A DNA stretch of 19,970 nt from JBHHWH01 sp046756405 (lineage in GTDB: Bacteria > Actinomycetota > Acidimicrobiia > Spongiisociales > ZC4RG35), in contig JBHHWH010000045.1 in assembly GCA_046756405.1 (NCBI GenBank), positions 1-19,970 on the forward strand. Direction: 5' to 3'. The notes beneath the pieces are model-generated. The model worked only from the letters and a program-made list of their open reading frames with translations. It made no database searches and was not told the origin of the DNA. Of this stretch, positions 13,798 to 19,970 are shown in pieces. The number at the start of each line of letters is the position of its first letter. Position 1 is the stretch's first letter. The translations under genes and the position numbers were made by a program.

Positions 13798-14946
13798 CTA
13801 TGGACGCCACCCCCGGGCCACGGCTTCGAAGATCATCTCCCGCTGGACTTCGTTGGCGCCTTCGCCGTACTCGATGATCTTGCAATCCCGGTAGTAGCGC
13901 TGGACGGGGCTCTCCGTCATATATCCCTGGGCGCCGTGGAGGTGCATGGCCCGCTCCGCCAGCCAGGTGGCGGCTTCGGAGGCGACCAGTTTGGCAATCG
14001 ACGCCTGGGTGTCATGGGGTTTCCCGTCTGCCAGCAGCCGGGCCGCCTCATACACGAGGGCTCGGGCTGCGGCCAGCCGGGCGGTCATGTCGGCGAGGAT
14101 GAAGCGCACCGCCTGCTGGCTGGTGAGGGGGCCGCCGAACTGCTCCCTGGCCTGGGTGTGAGCGGTGGCGGCGTCGATGGAGGCTCGACCCAGACCGAGG
14201 GCGAGGGCGGCACCATAGATGCGTCCCTGGGAGAGCACCGGAAGGCACTGCCGGAACCCGGTGTCCACGCCTCCGACCAGGCGACCAGCGGGGACGACTA
14301 CGTCGTCGAAGTGCAGCTCGCCCAGGTCCGAAGGATGCATTCCCAGCTTGTCCATCGAGGTGCGGGTCAGGCCTGCGGAGTCCCCGTCGACGGCGAAGAC
14401 CGAGATGCCTTTCAGAGATCCGGGCTCCCCCGAGGTCCGGGCGACCACCAGCAAGGTGTCGGCGATCGTTCCGTTGGTGATGTACAGCTTGGTCCCGTTG
14501 AGCACGAAGGAGTCCCCGTCCCTACGCGCGGAGAGACGCACCCTGGTGACATCCGCACCCGAGTCGGGTTCGGCGTAGGCCCAGGCCCCGATGGTCTCAC
14601 CGGTGAGCAGACCGGGGAGGAGGCTATTGCGCACCCGTTCACTGGCGACGATCGAGAGGGCTCCGCCGGCGAGGACAGCATGCACATAGATGCCAAGCGC
14701 CACCCCCGCCGACGCCCGGGACAGCTCCTCGTAGAGGATGCACCGCTCGACGGGACCGCCACCTGAGCCTCCCACCTCCTCAGGGATGCCGACCCCAAGC
14801 CAGCCCAGGGACCCGAGCCGGGGGAACAGCTCCAACGGATAGGTCCGGGCCATCTCCCATTCCAGGACGTGGGGGGCGATCTCGGACTCGGTAAACCGGG
14901 ACACCTCGGCCCGGAATGCCTCCTGGTCGGGGGTGAGTTCAGGCAC
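13798..14946 (-). CDS. Acyl-CoA dehydrogenase, MCAD-type catalytic Glu
   Basis: A 382-residue FAD-dependent acyl-CoA dehydrogenase that introduces the alpha-beta double bond and passes electrons to ETF. Signatures are AYAEPDSGAD (FAD/substrate loop), KLYITNG, GMHPSDLGELHFDDVVVP, REQFGGPLTSQQAVRF, and LHGAQGYMTESPVQRYYRD near the end. The catalytic base sits in the MCAD-style position, Glu362 in YGEGANEVQRE; the alternative helix-G position is Gly (SQGRIYGAA). GTG at 14946 is chosen because it overlaps the end of the upstream crotonase gene by 8 bp and the domain starts at once; a start at 14988 would add 14 residues read from that gene. It is the last gene of the minus-strand operon. Confidence 0.9.
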   Translation of the reverse strand: MPELTPDQEAFRAEVSRFTESEIAPHVLEWEMARTYPLELFPRLGSLGWLGVGIPEEVGGSGGGPVERCILYEELSRASAGVALGIYVHAVLAGGALSIVASERVRNSLLPGLLTGETIGAWAYAEPDSGADVTRVRLSARRDGDSFVLNGTKLYITNGTIADTLLVVARTSGEPGSLKGISVFAVDGDSAGLTRTSMDKLGMHPSDLGELHFDDVVVPAGRLVGGVDTGFRQCLPVLSQGRIYGAALALGLGRASIDAATAHTQAREQFGGPLTSQQAVRFILADMTARLAAARALVYEAARLLADGKPHDTQASIAKLVASEAATWLAERAMHLHGAQGYMTESPVQRYYRDCKIIEYGEGANEVQREMIFEAVARGWRP

Positions 14947-15715
14947 CGCGGTACTCCGGTGTCCGCTTCTCCTGGAAGGCGGCCACACCCTCGCGGTGGT
15001 CGGCGGTCTGGAGGCACTGCACCTGGGCGAAGATCTCGAACTCGAACTCCCCGGCCATGTCGACGTCCAGTGACCGGTGGATGGCCCGCTTGGTCCATTT
15101 ATGGGCGATGGGCGGACCGGCAGCCATCCGCTCCGCCCACTTCGTCACCTCGGCCCGGTGATCGTCGGGGTCGACCACCCGATGGACCAGACCCATGGCC
15201 AGGGCCTCGTCGGCTTCCACCAGGCGCCCCGTGAACATCAGCTCTTGGGCCGTGCCCAGCCCGACGAGCCGGGGGAGGAACCAGCCGGCCGACATGTCGC
15301 AGCCGGCGAGTCCGATCCTGGTGAAGGGCGCCCCGAGCCGGATACCGCGGGCAGCGATGCGGATGTCGCAGGCCATGGCCAGTCCCAAGCCTCCGCCTAC
15401 GGTGTCGCCGTGGAGGGCGGCGATGACTGGCTTGTCCATGTCGACGATGGCGTGAATCGGATCGAGGTAGTGGCGGACGATCGACTCCCACTCCTGAGGA
15501 TCGCGAGGCTCCATCTCGGCCTGGTCGGCCCCGGCGCAGAAGACCTTTCCCTTGCCTGCCAGCACCACCACTCGAGCCGGGGAGGCGGCGGCTTCCTCCA
15601 GCGCCTCCACCAGTCTCCCCACGGTGGGGATGGCCAGGGTGTTGAGCCGGTCGGGTCGGTTGAGGGTGACGGTGGCAATGCCTTCTGCCACGTCGACGAG
15701 CACATCAGATTCCAT
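14939..15715 (-). CDS. Crotonase-fold protein lacking both hydratase Glu residues
   Basis: A 258-residue enoyl-CoA hydratase/isomerase family protein. NRPDRLNTL (19-27), KVFCAGADQAEM (57-68) and HGDTVGGGLGLAMACD (102-117) form the CoA pocket and oxyanion hole. At the first hydratase Glu position it has Gly111 (GGLGLA), and the second region reads FTRIGLAGCDMSAGWFLPRL (131-150), without the PE..G.. motif. Asp140 lies where some crotonases, such as dienoyl-CoA isomerase and 4-chlorobenzoyl-CoA dehalogenase, place a catalytic Asp, so it may be an isomerase, hydrolase or unusual hydratase. ATG 15715 has GAGG upstream and is nine bases from the alcohol dehydrogenase stop. If it is the hydratase of this operon, it uses other residues than usual. 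Confidence 0.82.
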   Translation of the reverse strand: MESDVLVDVAEGIATVTLNRPDRLNTLAIPTVGRLVEALEEAAASPARVVVLAGKGKVFCAGADQAEMEPRDPQEWESIVRHYLDPIHAIVDMDKPVIAALHGDTVGGGLGLAMACDIRIAARGIRLGAPFTRIGLAGCDMSAGWFLPRLVGLGTAQELMFTGRLVEADEALAMGLVHRVVDPDDHRAEVTKWAERMAAGPPIAHKWTKRAIHRSLDVDMAGEFEFEIFAQVQCLQTADHREGVAAFQEKRTPEYRGA

Positions 15716-15724
15716 TTGGGTACC

Positions 15725-16741
15725 TCATGGTTGGGGGAAGATGACGGTGCGGCCTGGGGTTGGCGGCTGGGTGAAGACATCGGCGACGCCGTCGAGGGTC
15801 ACTTTTCGGGAGATGGAGTGGGAGACGTCGAGCCGGCCATCGGCGATCAGGCTGAGGACGGTCTCGATCTCGGCGATGGTCGAGCCGAAGGACCCGTGGA
15901 TCGAGTTCTCACCGGCCACGAAGCGGATCAGCGGGGGAAGCCGGGGGCGGTGGTGTCCCACGCCGACAACGACGAGGCGGCCACCCGGGGCCAGGGACTG
16001 CATGGCCATCTCGACCGTCTCGCCACGCCCGACGCATTCGAGGGCGAGCGTCGCCCCGACAATGAGGGTGTAGAGAGCCTTGGCCGGGTCGTCATGTGCC
16101 GACGGGTCCATCACCTCGTCGGCACCGGCAGCGATGGCGGCCTCCCGGGCAGCAGGAGACGGGTCCACGGCAACGATGCGTCCCGCCCCGGCCCAGCGAG
16201 CAAGGACGATCGCCTGCACGCCCAACCCCCCGGCGCCCACGATCACTACGGTCTCACCGACTTCGATACGGCCGACGGTCACCAAGGCGTGATAGGGGGT
16301 GGCAATGGCATCGGGGACGATGGCGGCGATCTCGTCGGGCACGGCATCGGGGACTGGCAGCAGACACTGCTCGGGAACCGAGATCAACTCGGCGAAGCCG
16401 CCCTGACGGGTCATCCCCATCACCTGGGGCTGCCGGCACCGATACTCGAAGCCGTCACGGCAGGAGCGGCACTCACCGCAGGTGACCTGGCCGTAGGAGA
16501 GGACCCTTCGACCGGGCTCCCATCCCGTCACCCCTTCACCCACGACGGAGACCCTTCCGGCGATCTCGTGTCCTGGGACCGTGCCCGGGCCAACCCCCAA
16601 CTCGCCGGCGACGATGTGACGGTCCGTGCCACAGATCCCGGCCGCGGCCACCTCCAGCACCACCTCGCCGGGCGCCGGATCCGGGTCGGGGATCTGCTCC
16701 AACCGTAGGTCGGCAGGACCGTGGTAGACGACCGCCCTCAT
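15725..16741 (-). CDS. Zn-dependent alcohol dehydrogenase (MDR family)
   Basis: A 338-residue medium-chain dehydrogenase/reductase. Catalytic Zn ligands are Cys37 (ICGTD), His58 and Glu59 (PGHEIAGRV); the structural Zn site has Cys88, Cys91, Cys94 and Cys102 (TCGECRSCRDGFEYRC). The NAD-binding motif is VIVGAGGLGVQAIVLARWAGA, followed by VAVDPS whose Asp favours NAD. It should oxidise a secondary or primary alcohol, most simply the 3-hydroxyacyl-CoA made by the operon's hydratase, in place of a usual FadB-type dehydrogenase; threonine-dehydrogenase-like polyol activity is an alternative. ATG 16741 lies six bases after the amidohydrolase stop. Family assignment is firm; substrate is inferred from neighbours. 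Confidence 0.9.
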   Translation of the reverse strand: MRAVVYHGPADLRLEQIPDPDPAPGEVVLEVAAAGICGTDRHIVAGELGVGPGTVPGHEIAGRVSVVGEGVTGWEPGRRVLSYGQVTCGECRSCRDGFEYRCRQPQVMGMTRQGGFAELISVPEQCLLPVPDAVPDEIAAIVPDAIATPYHALVTVGRIEVGETVVIVGAGGLGVQAIVLARWAGAGRIVAVDPSPAAREAAIAAGADEVMDPSAHDDPAKALYTLIVGATLALECVGRGETVEMAMQSLAPGGRLVVVGVGHHRPRLPPLIRFVAGENSIHGSFGSTIAEIETVLSLIADGRLDVSHSISRKVTLDGVADVFTQPPTPGRTVIFPQP

Positions 16742-16747
16742 CGGTCC

Positions 16748-17602
16748 TCAAACATCGATGTTGAACACCCGGGCGGCGTTGTCACGCAGGATCTTGCGGG
16801 TCGCCTCATCGGAGAATCCGCAGGCGTAGACATCGTCCACCGTCCGCTTGAAGGGCAGCAGCGGATAGTCGGTTCCCCAGATCATCTTGTCCTGGCCGTA
16901 GCCGCCGGCGAACTTCTTCAGCGAATCCGACCAATGACGTGCCGGCCGGGCCGAGGATTCGATGTAGACGTTGGGATGCTTCCAGGCGAGGACCATCATC
17001 TCTTCCACCCACGGGTCGCCGTTGTGAGTGCCGATCAGCTTCAGCTCGGGGAAGGTCAAGGCCACCTCGTCGAGGTAGATGGGGCGCCCGCACTCGGAGG
17101 GGAGCAGGGGCCCGGTATGTCCCACCTGTATCGCCAACGGAATGTCGTATTCGACACAAGCCACGTAGAACGGCCAGTACATGCGGTGGGTGGGCGGCGG
17201 TGCGGTGGTCCTGCCGTCTCCGTACTGATAGGGCTCGAGACGGAACACCCTCATCCCCAGCTCTTCGACACAGCGGCGGAATTCGCGCATGGCCGGCATC
17301 GGATCCCGGATGTCGACGGTGAACGAGCCGATGAACCGGTCGGGGGCTTCGGCGACATAGGCGGCCGTCTCGTCGTTGGTCACCACCCAGGTGTCCAGGA
17401 ACTTGAAGGCCGAGGCGACACCGATGTCGACGCCAGCCTCGTCCATCTCGGCGATCACCTCGTCGAGGGTGAAACCTCTGCGGAACCGCTCCTCGACCCC
17501 GTACTTGCGGAAGATGTGCCAGAACGAGTCGGGCCATCGGTCAGCAGTCTCGGGTGAGCAGATCGTCATCCAGGCGTCGATCGCCCCAACACGCTCACTC
17601 AT
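16748..17602 (-). CDS. Amidohydrolase-2 family protein with altered metal motif
   Basis: A 284-residue TIM-barrel amidohydrolase of the ACMSD-like (amidohydrolase 2) family. It keeps QVGHTGP (His162), GTHNGDPWVEE (His193) and IWGTDYPL (Asp245), the later metal/catalytic positions. At the N-terminus, where the family has D-x-H-x-H, it reads IDAWMTI: Asp9 is kept but both His are Trp11 and Thr13. It may bind no metal or one differently placed metal. Amidohydrolases beside acyl-CoA dehydrogenase and crotonase genes act as beta-ketoacyl-CoA hydrolases in the cou (Rhodococcus) and phd (Corynebacterium) phenylpropanoid pathways, so hydrolytic chain shortening is plausible. ATG 17602 has GGAG upstream. 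Confidence 0.82.
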   Translation of the reverse strand: MSERVGAIDAWMTICSPETADRWPDSFWHIFRKYGVEERFRRGFTLDEVIAEMDEAGVDIGVASAFKFLDTWVVTNDETAAYVAEAPDRFIGSFTVDIRDPMPAMREFRRCVEELGMRVFRLEPYQYGDGRTTAPPPTHRMYWPFYVACVEYDIPLAIQVGHTGPLLPSECGRPIYLDEVALTFPELKLIGTHNGDPWVEEMMVLAWKHPNVYIESSARPARHWSDSLKKFAGGYGQDKMIWGTDYPLLPFKRTVDDVYACGFSDEATRKILRDNAARVFNIDV

Positions 17603-17615
17603 GTCGTCACTCCTC

Positions 17616-18776
17616 TCAGATCAGGGCACGGGCGATGATCTCCCGCTGGATCTCCGAAGTCCCCGCCCCTATCGAGAAGCCGGCGACATCGCGGTAGTAG
17701 CGCGGTATCGGGGACTCCTCCATCTGCCCGAACCCGCCGTGGAGTTGGAGGATCTCCGCCGCCACAAACTGGACCGCCTCGGCCGCGTAGAGCTTGGCCA
17801 TCGACACCGCCAAGTCACCCGTGGGATGGCCTTGGTCGAGCAGAGCGGCCGCCTGATAGGCAAGGAGCCTGGTCGCCTCCAACCTTGTCGCCATCTCTGC
17901 AAAACGGTGCCGCCAGGTTTGGTATCCGGTCAGCGGCTTTCCGAACACCTGACGGGAGGCGGCATAGTCGATGCCTAGCTCGATGAGACGCTCCATGATG
18001 CCCACGGCGAAGGAGGCGATGACCAGACGCTCCCCGGCGAAATGGGAAAGGATGTACCGCATCCCCGCTCCTTCCTCTCCGACCAGGTTGCGGACAGGGA
18101 TTCGGCATTCGTCGAAGAACAGCTCGGCGGTGTCCGAGGCCCGGGACCCCAGCTTGTCGAGCCTGCGGCCTACGGTGAACCCAGGTGTGTCGGTGGGGAA
18201 CACCACCACCGAGATGCCCCGCGGACCAGGCTCTCCGGTGCGAACGGCAAGGGTTATGAAGTCGGCCTTCGTACCGTTGGTGATGAAGGTCTTCTGGCCC
18301 GAGATCACGTAGTCGCCGCCGTCGCGCACGGCCCGGGTGGCGATGGCGGCCACGTCGGAACCTGCCCCGGGCTCGGTCACTCCGATGGCTCCGATCAGCT
18401 CACCTTTGATTGCGGGAGCGAGATACTCGGCCTTCAGCTCGTCGCTCGCCTCGTCCGCCAGCACCGAAAGAGCGAACTCCGACTGAGCCATCAGCGCCAC
18501 CGCCGTGCCGACGGTGTCCCCCTTGACCAGCTCCTCGGTCAGCACACAGGTGGCCAGGTAGCTGCCCTCGCCACCGCCCCAGACGCTGTCGTAGCGCAGC
18601 CCGATCAGACCGGCTTTGCCCGCCCTGGCGTACATCTCCCTGGGGATTTCCCCGGCCGCCTCCCACTCCTCGGCATGAGGGCGGATCTCCGCGTCGACAA
18701 AGGAGGCCACGGCGGCGCGAAAGGCCTCGAGGTCTTCGCCGAGGTATCTCGACGGCTGACGGGGATAAGTAATCAA
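17616..18776 (-). CDS. Acyl-CoA dehydrogenase, IVD/LCAD-type catalytic Glu
   Basis: A 386-residue acyl-CoA dehydrogenase. Motifs include IGVTEPGAGSD (131-141), KTFITNGTKAD (162-172), KLGSRASDTAELFFDECRIP (208-227), RQVFGKPLTGYQTWRHRFAE and LHGGFGQMEESPIPRYYRD. The C-terminal position of the MCAD-type base is Ala (IGAGTSEIQRE), but Glu249 in GERLVIASFAVG is the helix-G Glu used by isovaleryl-CoA and long-chain acyl-CoA dehydrogenases, so the enzyme should be active, perhaps on branched or bulky acyl groups. TTG 18776 is my preferred start: AGAGG lies five bases upstream and the domain starts soon after. A TTG at 18821 would extend into the divergent regulator's region. First gene of the minus-strand operon. 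Confidence 0.88.
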   Translation of the reverse strand: MITYPRQPSRYLGEDLEAFRAAVASFVDAEIRPHAEEWEAAGEIPREMYARAGKAGLIGLRYDSVWGGGEGSYLATCVLTEELVKGDTVGTAVALMAQSEFALSVLADEASDELKAEYLAPAIKGELIGAIGVTEPGAGSDVAAIATRAVRDGGDYVISGQKTFITNGTKADFITLAVRTGEPGPRGISVVVFPTDTPGFTVGRRLDKLGSRASDTAELFFDECRIPVRNLVGEEGAGMRYILSHFAGERLVIASFAVGIMERLIELGIDYAASRQVFGKPLTGYQTWRHRFAEMATRLEATRLLAYQAAALLDQGHPTGDLAVSMAKLYAAEAVQFVAAEILQLHGGFGQMEESPIPRYYRDVAGFSIGAGTSEIQREIIARALI

Positions 18777-18843
18777 ATGGACCTCTGAGTCAACGAATGA
18801 CCAGACTAGGATGTCGGTCAATCATCCGTCAAACGAGTCAAAT
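18777..18843. promoter_or_regulatory. Divergent control region with GTCAA repeats
   Basis: These 67 bp separate the minus-strand operon from the TetR gene. GTCAA occurs four times on the + strand, at 18789, 18817, 18828 and 18837, twice within GAGTCAA (18787-18793, 18835-18841). TGACC (18798-18802) and GGTCA (18816-18820) form an inverted repeat with a 13-bp spacer. Both promoters should lie here, and the TetR protein encoded at 18844 is the likely binder. No unambiguous -35/-10 pair stands out. Confidence 0.45.
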
Positions 18844-19440
18844 ATGAGTTCAATTCCTCCCCGGGACAAGATCATCGAGGCCGCTGAGGAGCAATTCCGG
18901 CGCTTCGGCTATCGACGGGCCACGGTCGAAGAGGTAACCCGCGCCGCAGAAACCGGCAAGGGCAGTTTCTACCTCCACTTCCCCTCCAAAGAGGACGCCT
19001 ACATGGCGGTGGTCGAGTCCTCCCTCGAGCGATTCCTGGCCAAAGCCGACGAGGCGCTCCACCAGGCGGGCTCAGTTCCCCAGAGGCTGCGTGCCCTCGT
19101 CGCGGTCACCGCGGAGCACTATGGAGAGGATGAGCTGCTGCGGGCTTCGCTCTTCGGGGTGAACACGCTCGTTGATGGGGCAGTCGCCCGCCGGGCAGCC
19201 GACATTCAGCGTCAGCGAATCCGTGAGCTCCTTATGGAGGTGTTGGAGCAGGGCAAGCAGGAGGGATCCATTCGGGAGGCCCTCGACGTCGAAAAGACTG
19301 CCGCCGTGTTGTTCGAGATCGGCTGGGCCGTGGTACGTGCCGAGCTCGACCACAGCTCCGACCTCCCCCTACAGGAAGCCCTCGACACGCTCAACGACAT
19401 CGTGGGGCTCGGCGTCATCACCCGCAGCGACTCCCCGTGA
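18844..19440 (+). CDS. TetR-family regulator, divergent from acyl-CoA operon
   Basis: A 198-residue TetR-family regulator. The DNA-binding domain spans about residues 7-52: RDKIIEAAEEQFRRFGYRRA, then TVEEVTRAAETGKGSFYLHF and PSKEDAYMAVV. The helical C-terminal domain (ELLRASLFGVNTL... RIRELLMEVLEQGKQEGSIRE) resembles TetR proteins of fatty-acid and acyl-CoA metabolism. ATG 18844 is preferred because the domain starts six residues later; ATG 18811 would add 11 residues and run over the candidate operator. It lies back-to-back with the acyl-CoA dehydrogenase operon and is coupled by GTGA to the thioesterase gene, so it probably represses both directions until an acyl-CoA ligand appears. Confidence 0.88.
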   Translation: MSSIPPRDKIIEAAEEQFRRFGYRRATVEEVTRAAETGKGSFYLHFPSKEDAYMAVVESSLERFLAKADEALHQAGSVPQRLRALVAVTAEHYGEDELLRASLFGVNTLVDGAVARRAADIQRQRIRELLMEVLEQGKQEGSIREALDVEKTAAVLFEIGWAVVRAELDHSSDLPLQEALDTLNDIVGLGVITRSDSP

Positions 19441-19904
19441 GCCACCGCTTCAACGAAGAGCAGGCCGGCGATCCCGAGGCCTTCAGGGCCATCCACAGCG
19501 CCATGGAGCAGGTCCCGTTCGGAAAATGGCTCGGCCTCGAACTCACCGGAATCGAAGACGACCGGGTGCAGATGCGATTCGAGATGCGTGACGAGATGGT
19601 GGGCAACCCGGCGCGGAGCGCCCTGCACGGCGGGGTCATCTCCTCGGTACTCGACACCGTCGGCGGGTTCGCCGCTCTAATCGGCTACCTCACACGGGCA
19701 TCCGGTCAGGAGGCCGATATCTCGCCTTGGCTGAGCACGATCGACCTGCGCACCGACTACCTGCGACCCGGAGTCGGCGCCCGTTTCACCGCCTCCGCCT
19801 TTCCCCTCCGGGTGGGGAACCGACTCGTGGTCACCCGCATGGAGCTTCACGGAGAGTCCGGCGACCTCATCGCCGTCGGCACCGGCACCTACGTCCTCCC
19901 CTGA
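19437..19904 (+). CDS. PaaI/YigI-type hotdog acyl-CoA thioesterase
   Basis: A 155-residue single-domain hotdog-fold protein that should hydrolyse acyl-CoA thioesters. The family signature is GNPARSALHGGVISSVLDTVGG (56-77): Asn57, HGG at 64-66 and Asp73 form the active site across the dimer. STIDLRTDYLRPG (100-112), the R-x-G-N-R-L-V-V turn and GDLIAVGTGTYVLP complete the pattern of YigI-like medium/long-chain thioesterases. GTG 19437 overlaps the TetR stop by 4 nt. Downstream of a catabolic regulator, it may relieve build-up of dead-end acyl-CoAs and free CoA. No signal peptide. Confidence 0.88.
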   Translation: MSHRFNEEQAGDPEAFRAIHSAMEQVPFGKWLGLELTGIEDDRVQMRFEMRDEMVGNPARSALHGGVISSVLDTVGGFAALIGYLTRASGQEADISPWLSTIDLRTDYLRPGVGARFTASAFPLRVGNRLVVTRMELHGESGDLIAVGTGTYVLP

Positions 19905-19905
19905 G

Positions 19906-19970
19906 GTGAATAGACGCCCATCCGGCTTCCGACCCAATCTGGTGATCGGTGTGTCCTCGGGCGTCTACAA
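19906..19970 (+). CDS. Patatin-like frame, 5'-truncated, runs off window
   Basis: From GTG 19906 the frame reads VNRRPSGFRPNLVIGVSSGVYN to the window edge. This closely parallels the patatin at 10185, which has GFQPDLVIGVSSGAWN around its nucleophile Ser36. Here the GVSSG elbow is kept, but the roughly 25 residues that should precede it, including the SGG oxyanion motif, are absent: the preceding bases are the end of the thioesterase gene, whose stop is at 19904. So this is either a 5'-truncated pseudogene or a gene that lost its oxyanion segment. The patatin assignment is fairly good from the match; whether it is functional cannot be told without the sequence beyond 19970. Confidence 0.55.
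   Translation, partial: MNRRPSGFRPNLVIGVSSGVY

Noticed and set aside
13774..14766. 330-codon + strand ORF opposite the acyl-CoA dehydrogenase
   Set aside because: The opposite strand encodes a complete dehydrogenase with FAD-loop and catalytic motifs; the + frame is a shadow.
15077..16708. 543-codon + strand ORF opposite the crotonase and alcohol dehydrogenase genes
   Set aside because: It is antisense to two genes with clear motifs and catalytic residues; its translation is low-complexity (Gly/Asp/His-rich) and matches no family. Long antisense frames are expected in high-GC DNA.
16721..17557. 278-codon + strand ORF opposite the amidohydrolase
   Set aside because: Shadow of the amidohydrolase gene, with no family motif or convincing ribosome-binding site.

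Overview
The window is high-GC, densely packed bacterial DNA with short intergenic gaps, many 4-nt ATGA/GTGA start-stop overlaps and GTG (one probable TTG) starts. Base composition, an actinobacterial style of tetratricopeptide repeat, several TetR regulators and an abundance of acyl-CoA enzymes suggest an actinomycete-like organism, perhaps Acidimicrobiia. The phylum is an inference from style; the window holds no marker gene.

Layout. (1) 1-218: 3' end of a TPR gene with a 129-bp period. (2) 385-3367: a three-gene coupled operon: LicC-like nucleotidyltransferase, CDP-glycerol glycerophosphotransferase-like protein, and an ABC exporter membrane domain with no ATPase domain. It looks like a surface-polymer (phospho-alditol or phosphocholine type) module. 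(3) 3445-3751: a gene scar in which the start of a sigma-factor-like gene runs out of frame into a PASTA-like domain. (4) 3945-9975: one coupled + strand operon: two thiolase-fold proteins lacking the usual catalytic residues, two DUF35 Zn-ribbon/OB-fold proteins, two crotonase-fold enzymes, a BKACE-family enzyme and a TetR regulator; a patatin-like hydrolase follows at 10185. (5) 11018-13031: a TetR repressor divergent from SRPBCC and SDR genes, with two near-palindromic candidate operators between them. (6) 13072-13732: remnants of a haloalkane-dehalogenase-like gene and of MarR-like genes. (7) 18776-13798 on the - strand: acyl-CoA dehydrogenase, amidohydrolase-2 protein, Zn alcohol dehydrogenase, crotonase, acyl-CoA dehydrogenase. 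(8) 18844-19970 on the + strand, divergent from it: TetR, PaaI/YigI-type thioesterase, and the start of a 5'-truncated patatin-like frame that runs off the window.

How it may work together. Regions 4 and 7 hold most steps of a beta-oxidation-like acyl-CoA route (dehydrogenation, hydration, alcohol oxidation, C-C cleavage), but no thiolase with a recognisable catalytic Cys/His set. Candidate C-C cleaving enzymes are instead the pseudo-thiolase/DUF35 set (compare the Ltp2-ChsH2 aldolase and BbsAB), the BKACE enzyme and the amidohydrolase (compare hydrolytic side-chain shortening in phenylpropanoid degradation). This thiolase-independent, dual-module catabolic island is the best candidate here for an undescribed system. 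The substrate cannot be read from the sequence, and no CoA ligase or dedicated uptake system is present. No tRNA, rRNA, CRISPR array or insertion sequence was recognised.
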